From the NCBI GenBank assembly GCA_900754755.1, contig CAAEEC010000189.1, positions 1 through 19,685 of the forward strand: a stretch of DNA of 19,685 nt, given 5' to 3'. The notes under the pieces were generated by a model, which saw only the letters and a program-made list of their open reading frames with translations, made no database searches and was not told where the DNA came from. Position numbers and translations under genes: made by a program. Below, one piece after another: positions 7,805 through 14,813 of the stretch (its first letter is position 1; every line of letters starts with the position of its first letter). This DNA comes from Clostridia bacterium. Lineage in GTDB: Bacteria > Bacillota > Clostridia > Christensenellales > Aristaeellaceae.

Positions 7805-8502
7805 AGGCGGTTTTCCTGCCTATCGTTAAATTTGTAACCGACGCCACGGATGGTTTCGATATAGTGGGCGTCGTCTCCCAGCTTCTGGCGAATGTGGCGA
7901 ATGTGCACATCGACCGTGCGGGTTTCGCCATAGAACTCATAGCCCCAAATGCGATCGAGCAAGAAGTCGCGCGTGAGCACTTTGCCGCGGCTGATGACCA
8001 ACAGCTTGAGCAGTTCAAATTCCTTGAGCGTGAGCGAAAGCTTTTCCCCATTGCGGAACGCCTCGTAGTTGCCCACATCAATGGTAAGGCTACCCACATG
8101 CAAAATGCCTTCGTCATCGTTTTGCGGCGCGGCGCGACGCAACAGCGCCTTCACGCGGGCAATCAGTTCGCGCACAGAGAACGGCTTGGTAATATAATCG
8201 TCTGCGCCGAGCTCCAGGCCCAAAATCTTGTCCACTTCTTCTCCCTTGGCGGTGAGCATAATAATCGGAATATCGGCCGTCGTAGGCGCGCCCTTTAAGC
8301 GACGGCACACTTCCATGCCGTCCATACCCGGCAACATGATGTCCAGCAACACCATGGCGGGGCGTTCTTGCTGGCAAACCGTGAGCGCATCTTCACCCGT
8401 GGCAGCCGTCACTACACGATAGCCGGAAGCCTCCAGATTGAACGACAACAATTCAAGAATATGAGCCTCGTCGTCAACCGCGAGAATCAGTTCATTAGCC
8501 AT
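7801..8502 (-). CDS. OmpR/PhoB-family response regulator
   Basis: A 233-residue DNA-binding response regulator paired with the kinase that follows it. The receiver domain (1-120) contains the acidic pocket D10-D11, phosphoacceptor Asp54 in LLDIMLPG, Thr84 and Lys106. The winged-helix effector domain (about 133-230) ends in the family signature TRTVDVHIRHIRQKLG and IRGVGYKF. The start at ATG 8502 has a very strong GGGGAG site 7 bases upstream. The gene lies 19 bases after nrdR, suggesting co-transcription. It resembles PhoP/PhoB by sequence, but no Pho box or phosphate transport genes are in the window, so I give no symbol. Confidence 0.95.
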   Translation of the reverse strand: MANELILAVDDEAHILELLSFNLEASGYRVVTAATGEDALTVCQQERPAMVLLDIMLPGMDGMEVCRRLKGAPTTADIPIIMLTAKGEEVDKILGLELGADDYITKPFSVRELIARVKALLRRAAPQNDDEGILHVGSLTIDVGNYEAFRNGEKLSLTLKEFELLKLLVISRGKVLTRDFLLDRIWGYEFYGETRTVDVHIRHIRQKLGDDAHYIETIRGVGYKFNDRQENRL

Positions 8503-8521
8503 GCGCGTCTCCCCTTTTCTT

Positions 8522-9025
8522 TCACATATTTGCGCGTATATCTTCCGACGAACGCGAGTTGTTGTCGGCCACGCTTTCATTCAGGAGCTTTCCTAGCTCG
8601 TCCATGAGAGTTTGTATATCGCGGAATTGGCGATGCACCGAAGCAAAACGCACATACGCCACTTCATCGAGCTTTTTCAGGCGCTCCATCACCAATTCGC
8701 CGATTACCTGGCTGCTCACTTCCGGATCAAACCGGTTATAAACCTCCATTTCGACGCTCCTGGCGAGCTCATCAATCTGCTCCAAAGAAACCGGGCGCTT
8801 CTCGCAAGCCTTGATTAAACCAGTACGAATCTTATCCACATCAAAGCATTGGCGCTTTTGATCTTTTTTAATCACCATAAGCGGTGCAATATCAATCTTT
8901 TCGTACGTCGTGAATCTGCGGCCGCATTTTTCGCACTCCCGGCGGCGGCGGATCACCGTGCCATCCTCCGTTTGCCGCGAATCTACCACACGGCTCTCCA
9001 TTGAGTTACAATATCTACATTTCAC
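8522..9025 (-). CDS. nrdR: Transcriptional repressor NrdR
   Basis: A 167-residue regulator of ribonucleotide reductase genes that senses ATP/dATP. It has an N-terminal zinc ribbon with Cys3, Cys6, Cys31 and Cys34 in the conserved MKCRYC and RRRECEKCGRRFTTYE context. An ATP-cone domain follows from about 49 to 139 (VIKKDQKRQCFDVDKI to the RFASVHRQF region). It is slightly longer than the usual ~150 residues because of a polar C-terminal tail. The start is GTG 9025, fixed by the conserved N-terminus and by AAGAAGG upstream. No ribonucleotide reductase gene is in the window, and I saw no convincing NrdR box near its promoter. Confidence 0.96.
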   Translation of the reverse strand: MKCRYCNSMESRVVDSRQTEDGTVIRRRRECEKCGRRFTTYEKIDIAPLMVIKKDQKRQCFDVDKIRTGLIKACEKRPVSLEQIDELARSVEMEVYNRFDPEVSSQVIGELVMERLKKLDEVAYVRFASVHRQFRDIQTLMDELGKLLNESVADNNSRSSEDIRANM

Positions 9026-9093
9026 GCGGTTTGCACCTTCTTTGTCTCACGCAAGCGCACAAGCAAGCGCACCCATACCTGCCTGCGTAAACT

Positions 9094-9122
9094 ATTATAC
9101 ACCATAAATCACGATTCGTCTA
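9094..9122 (-). promoter_or_regulatory. Promoter of the nrdR/two-component operon
   Basis: On the minus strand TAGACG (9117-9122) and TATAAT (9094-9099) are 17 bases apart, matching 4/6 and 6/6 of the consensus. The -10 lies about 70 bases before the nrdR GTG start. Confidence 0.7.
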
Positions 9123-9201
9123 GACCCTTTCCGGAAAAATGTTAAATAAACTTCTGATTAGAGAATGGATAATGTTGTACAATTTCCTTGGCAGCCTGTA
9201 A

Positions 9202-9230
9202 GTGCGGCAAGGCATTGCCGCGCCTTGCAC
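9202..9230 (-). repeat. Hairpin with two alternative stems after the YmxH-type gene
   Basis: GCAAGGC/GCCTTGC (9207-9213 with 9222-9228) and GCGGCAA/TTGCCGC (9204-9210 with 9215-9221) are both perfect 7-bp stems but share bases 9207-9210, so only one can form at a time. No T run follows on either strand, so this is not a standard intrinsic terminator. It lies 8 bases past the stop at 9238 and about 80 bases before the nrdR promoter. Confidence 0.5.
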
Positions 9231-9237
9231 GCGAAAA

Positions 9238-9489
9238 TTATTGTTGATTCCAAAAGTTCGCATCCAAATCCACCAAAATAACGTCGTCCCCAATGCGACG
9301 GATGCGATTCCATGGGATTGCGCACCCTTCCCGTTCGCGCGAAAAGCAGTTCCAAATGCTACTAGGGCCAGGAACGACGATGGCCTCAATCATAGCGTTC
9401 TCACAAAAAGTCAGGTCGATGGGCTTGCCAAGCTTACGCCCATCAGGAATATTGATCACGTCTTTATCGCGCAATTGAGAAAATGTCAC
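9238..9489 (-). CDS. YlmC/YmxH-type PRC-barrel protein
   Basis: An 83-residue protein of the YlmC/YmxH family found in endospore-forming Firmicutes and relatives. Typical family features are the opening TFSQLRDKDVINI, then DGRKLGKPIDL, a central AIVVPG and the ending IPWNRIRRIGDDVILVDL. The PRC-barrel fold is thought to mediate protein or RNA contacts, and its exact role is not established. I chose GTG 9489 because it has GGGGG 8 bases upstream and gives the family length; an in-frame ATG at 9543 would add 18 residues that look unrelated. It follows the D-Ala-D-Ala ligase stop by about 60 bases and probably belongs to the same transcript. Confidence 0.88.
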   Translation of the reverse strand: MTFSQLRDKDVINIPDGRKLGKPIDLTFCENAMIEAIVVPGPSSIWNCFSREREGCAIPWNRIRRIGDDVILVDLDANFWNQQ

Positions 9490-9551
9490 GCAGACCGCCC
9501 CCTTTTTCCCAGTATATGCGCCAAAGGGCTGTCCGCGTGACAATGCGCATC

Positions 9552-10712
9552 TTACGCCTTTCCTGTCCCCCGCTGCAAAATCGAAGAATCGTAGGAAAAC
9601 ACGCTCTGACGTTTATCCTGGCTCGCGCGCAACGCATATTCGACCATTTTATCCACCAACGCGCCAAATTTCAAGCCAGTAGCTTCCCACAGATAAAACG
9701 CCAAGGAACCGGGAATGGTATTGATTTCCCCCACATACAGTTCGCCGCTTGATTCATCCAGCAAGAAATCCACGCGCGCCACACCCTTGCAATCCAGCGC
9801 GGAAAATACCGCCCTGGTGAGCTCTTTTACGCGCGCCTCCACTTGCGGCTCCACAGGCGCAGGAATCTTGCGCGCCAGCGCTTCCATCCCTTTCGCGCCC
9901 TTACCGCGCAAATACTTATCGTCAAACGAAAGGAACGCTTCCCAACTCGTGGGCATTTCCGTTGCGGAAACCTCAATGTCATTCGCATACCCCAGCGCCG
10001 CGCAGTTGATTTCCTTAAAGTTTGTTAGGCCGCGTTCCACGAGCAACCGGCGGTCGTAAGAGGAAGCAACGTCCAGCGCGTCCGAAAGCGCCTGGCGGTC
10101 TTCCGCTTTGCTAATGCCAATGGACGAGCCCAAATTTGCCGGTTTCACGAATACCGGATAGGCCAATGCTTTTTCCACACGATCCAAAATCGCCTCGCGC
10201 TCTTCAAACCACTGGTTGCGCTCCACGCCCAGCCAATCCAAAATGGGAAAACCGCATCCGCGGAACAATTGCTTCATGGCAATTTTGTCCATGCCCACCG
10301 AGGAACCCAATACGCCGGAAGAGGTATAGGGGATGCCCCACATCTCCATCATGCCAGACAGTGTGCCGTCCTCTCCATTCATGCCGTGCAGCACTGGCAT
10401 AACCACGTCCGCCATCACATCCGGCTCCCCTTTTTTGAACAGCCCTTTGTGCTCTTGCGCGTCCATGAGCGCGAGCTTGCCATGCTTTCCCGCGGGAAAC
10501 ACGCGCCTGACCACGCCCCAATCCGGCTTTTTATAAAATTCCATCTTGCGCAGCGCGTCGCCAACGAACCACTCGCCTTCGCGCGAAATGTATACTGGGA
10601 ATGCGTCGTATTTCTGAGCATCGGCCGCGTACAGAGCCTGCAAGCCGGAAATGATGGATACATCGTGCTCGCAGGCACGGCTGCCAAAAACAATCGCCAG
10701 TCGAGTCTTCAT
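9552..10712 (-). CDS. ddl: D-alanine--D-alanine ligase
   Basis: A 386-residue ATP-grasp ligase that makes the D-Ala-D-Ala dipeptide for peptidoglycan. Recognisable parts are Glu15 in CEHDVSIISG, HGMNGEDG at 109-116, GSSVGMDK at 136-143, the ATP-binding KPANLGSSIGI from 190, and the metal and substrate residues in VARVDF (Asp315) and GEINTIPGS (Glu329, Asn331). The omega-loop segment (FLSFDDKYLRGKGAKG, about 260-275) is of the form I associate with clostridial enzymes rather than the YDY form of E. coli DdlB. I therefore expect D-Ala specificity but cannot exclude another second substrate. ATG 10712 has GGGAGG about 9 bases upstream. It lies 16 bases after the MurF-like gene, the next step of the pathway. 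Confidence 0.94.
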   Translation of the reverse strand: MKTRLAIVFGSRACEHDVSIISGLQALYAADAQKYDAFPVYISREGEWFVGDALRKMEFYKKPDWGVVRRVFPAGKHGKLALMDAQEHKGLFKKGEPDVMADVVMPVLHGMNGEDGTLSGMMEMWGIPYTSSGVLGSSVGMDKIAMKQLFRGCGFPILDWLGVERNQWFEEREAILDRVEKALAYPVFVKPANLGSSIGISKAEDRQALSDALDVASSYDRRLLVERGLTNFKEINCAALGYANDIEVSATEMPTSWEAFLSFDDKYLRGKGAKGMEALARKIPAPVEPQVEARVKELTRAVFSALDCKGVARVDFLLDESSGELYVGEINTIPGSLAFYLWEATGLKFGALVDKMVEYALRASQDKRQSVFSYDSSILQRGTGKA

Positions 10713-10728
10713 ACTCTCTAACCTCCCA

Positions 10729-12294
10729 TCAGGAATAATTGTCCGGTAGGTCATTTTCGAACAAAACGACGTCGCCACTTTTCACCAACGATTTCAACTT
10801 TTCCTGTGCTTCTTCCAAGCTGGCGACAACGAACAGTTTGTTCCGATCAAACCCGCTTTGCACCAATCCTTTCGCGATGGGCTTGGTATGCTTTTCTCCC
10901 ACCAGGATAGCCGCATCGCACACCGCGGCGATCTGCGTACCGAAAATATAGTTATACCGGTCTTCTTCCTCGCCCATCTCCACCATGCCTGGCGTCACGA
11001 TAACGCGTTGCCCCAAAAAGCCCGAAAGAACGTTCAACGCTTCTTTCGCGCCTTCCGGATTGGAATTGAACGCATCATCTATCACACTCACCGGGCCGCG
11101 GATCAATTGCAACCGGTGCTCCACTGGCTGAATTTTGCGGATGCCGCGCGCGATTTCTGACAGCTTCATGCCCAATTCCGACGCAACAGCGCTGGCCAGG
11201 GTTATGTTGGCGATATTATGCCGGCCCAAAAGCTGCGTTTCGCAGCGAACGTGCTCTTCTCCGCGCGCAAGCGTGAAACGGCTGCCAAAAGGCCCGCTTT
11301 CAATATCGTATGCCCGCACGTTTCCCGTTTCAATTCCTGCGGAAACTTTTCGCATGTGGCACCGCGCATACAATTTGTCGATTTCTCCACCCGTACCAAA
11401 GAAGGCGCAACCATCTTTCGGAAGCGACTCAATCAGCTCAAACTTTGCGTTGGCAACCGTGGCGATGTTGCCAAAGGTTTCCAAATGTGCGGCGCCAATG
11501 CTGGTGATCACGCCATATTGCGGTTCCACCAACTGGCAAAGTTCGCGGATGTCGCCAACATGCCGCGAACCCATTTCAGCAATAAAAACCTCGCAATCGT
11601 CTTCCAGTTGCTCGTTGATCACGCGCGAGAGCCCCATCGGGGTATTGGTGCTGCCCGGTGAGGCATACGTCCTGTACTTTTCGGAAAGAATGGTGGCCAG
11701 GGCAAATTTGGTGGAAGTTTTGCCAAAGCTACCCGTGATCCCAATTTTGATCAGCCCCTCGATCTGGGCCAATCTGGCCTGCGCCTGCGCGGCAAATTTC
11801 GCATGGATCCGCTGTTCCACCGGCTGCATCAGAAAGCCCGAAGCCAACGGCATGTATGGTACGGCGATGAACAAAAGATACGGCGGGATGCTCAGCCAGC
11901 TAAGCAGCCCAGCCAAAAGAAGAATCAGCGCGCATTGGCACGCCGCCAAACGGATCATGCGCGGCGTAAACACCAGTGGCTTTTTCTGTGCGACGGCATA
12001 TTGCGATTGAAACGTATACAGCGCGGCTGCCGCAAAGCCCACCAGCGTAACGATATCGCCAATCATCTGCCCGGTATGCCGGGCAAACATCATAAAAAAC
12101 AGCGGAAGCAGCAGCGAAGCAACGGTTGCAGTAAGCCCTACGGCCAGCGTCGCGCCAAACAAGCGTTCCCGGTTGTTGTTCATCCAGCGCAGATAGCCAT
12201 CCAACTGATAGCTTTCCAATTGCAGCATGTGCAGATAAAAACGCGATACAGCGGCGCAAGCCAAAGTGACTACCAACGCTTCCACAAGATTCAT
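10729..12294 (-). CDS. Membrane-anchored MurF-like Mur ligase
   Basis: A 521-residue protein. Residues 1-155 hold about five hydrophobic segments (near 3-21, 47-70, 79-98, 113-134 and 137-153). A Mur ligase core follows: P-loop TGSFGKTST at 187-195, EMGSRHVGDI at 240-249, AHLE at 269-272 and the MurF-type DAFNSNP at 407-413 with GMVEMG at 436-441. MurF adds D-Ala-D-Ala to the UDP-MurNAc tripeptide, and the adjacent ddl gene supports that reaction. The usual N-terminal UDP-binding domain is missing and the membrane region stands in its place, so the substrate may be presented differently, perhaps at the membrane or as a lipid-linked form. ATG 12294 follows the hydrolase stop by 10 bases, with GGTGAG upstream. 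Function is inferred. Confidence 0.85.
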   Translation of the reverse strand: MNLVEALVVTLACAAVSRFYLHMLQLESYQLDGYLRWMNNNRERLFGATLAVGLTATVASLLLPLFFMMFARHTGQMIGDIVTLVGFAAAALYTFQSQYAVAQKKPLVFTPRMIRLAACQCALILLLAGLLSWLSIPPYLLFIAVPYMPLASGFLMQPVEQRIHAKFAAQAQARLAQIEGLIKIGITGSFGKTSTKFALATILSEKYRTYASPGSTNTPMGLSRVINEQLEDDCEVFIAEMGSRHVGDIRELCQLVEPQYGVITSIGAAHLETFGNIATVANAKFELIESLPKDGCAFFGTGGEIDKLYARCHMRKVSAGIETGNVRAYDIESGPFGSRFTLARGEEHVRCETQLLGRHNIANITLASAVASELGMKLSEIARGIRKIQPVEHRLQLIRGPVSVIDDAFNSNPEGAKEALNVLSGFLGQRVIVTPGMVEMGEEEDRYNYIFGTQIAAVCDAAILVGEKHTKPIAKGLVQSGFDRNKLFVVASLEEAQEKLKSLVKSGDVVLFENDLPDNYS

Positions 12295-12304
12295 GGTCGG
12301 AGAC

Positions 12305-13084
12305 TCACCGTCCTTTCAACAAAAAATTCTGCACGATTGCATAGAATCGTGGGTATTCTCGCAAATAGGCAAAATGATCCGCGCCCTCAAAAACCACCAA
12401 TCCAGCGTCTTGCAAACGTTTTTCCAGCATCCGCGCAATGGCAAGGGGCGCGGCGGTATCCTCGCTGCCCCAAATCAACAGCGTCGCCGCACGAATCTTG
12501 GGCAAAAAGATCGCCAGGTTTTGCGCGATCACGCGATTGAACGTTTGCCGCATGGATGGGGATAGCACCCGGTAATCCGGCGAACCGAAGCGCTGCACCA
12601 GCGCTTCGCGCAGCCGTGCCGCGCGCGCAGCGCCCAACAGCCGCGCAGAGCACAGACAGCGCAGAGTACGATAAACAAAACCGCGCAGTCGCTTTTTCGC
12701 GTTCGGCCGGTTTTCCAGCAATCCCGGCACCGGAACGCCCGTGAGCACGAGCTTGCCGACCAATTCCGGATGCTCTGCCGCCAGCACGATCGCCACACGC
12801 CCGCCAAAGGAATGCGCCACAACATCCGCTTTTTCAATGCCTGCGGCGCGCATCCATTCCGCGGTTGCCTGGGCAAAATCGCTCACATCCCAGGGCGCGG
12901 GGGGCTCAGCGCTTTGTCCATGCCCAGGAAAATCCAGCGCGCTTACGCGCGCATGAGCCTGCAAATCGCGCATGAGAGGTTTCCAACTATCGATGCAGCC
13001 GCCCCAGCCGTGTAGCAAAACAATGTCTCGCCCTTCACCCACCTGAGCATAATGCATCCGGCAGCCATTTTTCTCGAATTCCAT
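12305..13084 (-). CDS. Alpha/beta hydrolase
   Basis: A 259-residue alpha/beta-fold hydrolase with no signal peptide. The oxyanion-hole motif HGWGG is at 25-29, the nucleophile Ser92 in AHSFGG, the acid Asp209 in WGSEDTAAP and the base His237 in GADHFAY, so the catalytic triad is complete. The substrate is unknown. The gene is the first after an internal promoter and lies 10 bases before the MurF-like ligase, suggesting a link to cell-wall or D-Ala-D-Ala metabolism, but that is inference from position only. ATG 13084 has AGGGAGG close upstream. Confidence 0.9.
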   Translation of the reverse strand: MEFEKNGCRMHYAQVGEGRDIVLLHGWGGCIDSWKPLMRDLQAHARVSALDFPGHGQSAEPPAPWDVSDFAQATAEWMRAAGIEKADVVAHSFGGRVAIVLAAEHPELVGKLVLTGVPVPGLLENRPNAKKRLRGFVYRTLRCLCSARLLGAARAARLREALVQRFGSPDYRVLSPSMRQTFNRVIAQNLAIFLPKIRAATLLIWGSEDTAAPLAIARMLEKRLQDAGLVVFEGADHFAYLREYPRFYAIVQNFLLKGR

Positions 13085-13122
13085 GCGTCCTCCCTAGGGT
13101 TCATGAGGAGATTCTATGCCAT

Positions 13123-13151
13123 ATTGTACCGCAGTTTGCAGAATTTGTCCA
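13123..13151 (-). promoter_or_regulatory. Internal promoter before the hydrolase-murF-ddl genes
   Basis: On the minus strand TGGACA (13146-13151) and TACAAT (13123-13128) are exactly 17 bases apart, each matching 5/6 of the sigma-A consensus. It starts directly after the rimI stop and would give a leader of about 30 bases before the hydrolase ATG. Confidence 0.75.
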
Positions 13152-13152
13152 C

Positions 13153-13644
13153 CTATTCTTCGCGGATGAGGAACGGATCGTTGTCCGGATTTCCTTCCGG
13201 CAAAGTTTCCAGCGCCATAATCAACGCGTCTTCCTTGTTGTCCGCATAGTACCGCTTGCGGTATCCCACATCGATGAAGCCCAACTTGCGGTACAGCGAT
13301 TGCGCAACGACATTGCTACGGCGCACTTCCAGCGTCATCCAAGATAGCGAAGTATCCGCGGCAAGCTGGATTAGCGCGCGCATGAGCTTTTCCCCCAGCT
13401 TGCGGCCTCGGTAATCCGGGTGAATGGCTACGTTGGTAATGTGACCTTCATCCAGCACAAGCCACATTCCCGCATAGCCCACGGGTCGCCCATCAACAAC
13501 CACCACCAGATAGCGCGCGCAGCGATTTTCCGACACTTCCTGCTCAAAAGAAGCGCGCGACCAAGGAATGGTAAAGCTCAAGTGCTCAATTTCCAAAATC
13601 GCATCCAGGTCTTCCCGGCGCATAGGCCGAATTTCAACCTGCAC
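13153..13644 (-). CDS. rimI: Ribosomal-protein-alanine N-acetyltransferase RimI-like
   Basis: A 163-residue GNAT acetyltransferase of the RimI type, which acetylates the N-terminal alanine of ribosomal protein bS18 in E. coli. Visible parts are EIEHLSFTIPWSRASF near the N-terminus, the acetyl-CoA loop YRGRKLGEKLM, and the family signature LEVRRSNVVAQSLYRKLGF. I chose GTG 13644, which has GGAG 10 bases upstream and overlaps the tsaB end by 11 bases; GTG 13653 is in frame but only one base from the same GGAG. The tsaE-tsaB-rimI order is the usual Firmicute arrangement, though tsaD, often next, is not here. Confidence 0.9.
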   Translation of the reverse strand: MQVEIRPMRREDLDAILEIEHLSFTIPWSRASFEQEVSENRCARYLVVVVDGRPVGYAGMWLVLDEGHITNVAIHPDYRGRKLGEKLMRALIQLAADTSLSWMTLEVRRSNVVAQSLYRKLGFIDVGYRKRYYADNKEDALIMALETLPEGNPDNDPFLIREE

Positions 13645-14335
13645 AGCCTTCACGCTCCTTTCTTTCGCGCTCCGCCTGCGGCGCGCGAAAATAAATGGGC
13701 ACAAGCGCGCTTGCCTCCACCCACGTTTCCCGGCGGCGCGCGGCAATCGCGCAAGCGGCTGACGCGCGCAGGCTTGCCAGTTCGCTTGCCAAAATCGCGC
13801 GGTCGCCAAAGCGCGCTTCTATCGCACCCGCATACTTGTTCACGCCATCGCCCAAGAACAAAAGCGCGCCTTCCGCAGGCAGGGAATCCATGAATTCACC
13901 GATGGATTGCGCCGCGTCTGGCAAAATTCTTTGCGGCAAATCCCCTTGTTCAAAACGGAACGCCGCCGAATACACCTGGTCGCGGCGCGCGTCCAAAATG
14001 GGACAAATCGCGCCTGCGAACCCGCGCGCCTGCATGGCAAGCGCCTCCAAGGCGTGCACCTGCACGCACGGCTTTGCCAAAGCATGCGCCATGCCCTTTA
14101 CCGCGCAGACGCCAATGCGCACCCCCGTAAAAGAACCCGGGCCCGCCACGGCGGCAAAAGCGTCCATATCCGCGCACGTCCAATCGCACGCGCGCAGAAC
14201 CGCATCCACGGCGGGCATAATCGTCTGCGAATGCGTGAGCCCCACATTCAAAACCATCTCTGCGCGCACAACGCCGTCTTCCCAAACGGCAGCGCTCGCC
14301 ACAGGGCCGGATGTGTCAATCGCCAAAATTCGCAC
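13634..14335 (-). CDS. tsaB: tRNA t6A biosynthesis protein TsaB
   Basis: A 233-residue ASKHA-fold protein that acts with TsaD and TsaE to transfer threonylcarbamoyl to A37 of tRNAs reading ANN codons. Family features include the opening ILAIDTSGPVASAAV, THSQTIMPAV around 34-43 and GPGSFTGVRIGV near 65-76. The length is normal. The start is GTG 14335 with GGAGG upstream, and the first 20 bases overlap the tsaE end. TsaB lacks catalytic activity itself in characterised species and serves as TsaD partner. Translation is probably coupled to both neighbours. Confidence 0.94.
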   Translation of the reverse strand: MRILAIDTSGPVASAAVWEDGVVRAEMVLNVGLTHSQTIMPAVDAVLRACDWTCADMDAFAAVAGPGSFTGVRIGVCAVKGMAHALAKPCVQVHALEALAMQARGFAGAICPILDARRDQVYSAAFRFEQGDLPQRILPDAAQSIGEFMDSLPAEGALLFLGDGVNKYAGAIEARFGDRAILASELASLRASAACAIAARRRETWVEASALVPIYFRAPQAERERKEREGCAG

Positions 14336-14765
14336 AGTCCCGTCCCTCCATTCCTAGGCAGCGAATTGAAACCTCCCGCGCATCTGGGGCGCCGGCATAG
14401 GCAATGCGCACTTCCAGGCGCGTGCTGGGCGCTTCTCCAGCCAAAATTTCCGGCCATTCCACCAGAGAAACCGCTTTTTCATCCAGCAGCGCTTCCTCCA
14501 GCCCTGCGGCCACGAATTCGCTGTAATCTTCCAGCCGGTACAAATCGAAGTGATTCACCTGCACGCGGCCCGCGTGCGGAAGAAGCAAGCCGAAGGAAGG
14601 GCTGGGCATGGGTTCTTGCACGCCCAACGCCTGCCCGATTGAGCGCGCAAGAACGCTCTTGCCAACGCCCAAGTCGCCCATCAAGAACACGCAATCGCCC
14701 GGGCGAAGGCAAGCGGCGATCTTTGCGCCCAAAGCCTCCATCTCTTCCTGTGAGCCGATTTTCAT
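14316..14765 (-). CDS. tsaE: tRNA t6A biosynthesis ATPase TsaE
   Basis: A 149-residue P-loop ATPase of the t6A modification complex. The Walker A motif GDLGVGKS is at 30-37; later family motifs are PSPSFGLL (usual SPTF form), HFDLYRLEDYSEF and SLVEWPEI. ATG 14765 has AAAGGA upstream and gives the standard N-terminus; an upstream in-frame ATG at 14810 would run into the end of the preceding FAD oxidoreductase gene's spacer. It is 48 bases downstream of that gene. Confidence 0.93.
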   Translation of the reverse strand: MKIGSQEEMEALGAKIAACLRPGDCVFLMGDLGVGKSVLARSIGQALGVQEPMPSPSFGLLLPHAGRVQVNHFDLYRLEDYSEFVAAGLEEALLDEKAVSLVEWPEILAGEAPSTRLEVRIAYAGAPDAREVSIRCLGMEGRDCANFGD

Positions 14766-14813
14766 GCGCCAAATTCCTTTCTCTTGCCCCATGCAACAGG
14801 TTCCGCTCACCGT

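Noticed and set aside
7801..8502. Naming the two-component pair PhoP/PhoR or WalR/WalK
   Set aside because: Domain layout fits several OmpR-type systems; no phosphate genes, Pho box or the usual walHIJ neighbours are in the window.
9490..9543. Longer N-terminus for the YmxH-type protein from ATG 9543
   Set aside because: The family begins at the TFSQLRDKDVINI segment, and the GTG at 9489 has a strong GGGGG site.
11135..12010. Long plus-strand open frame opposite the MurF-like gene
   Set aside because: Antisense to a gene with all Mur ligase motifs; no family features of its own.
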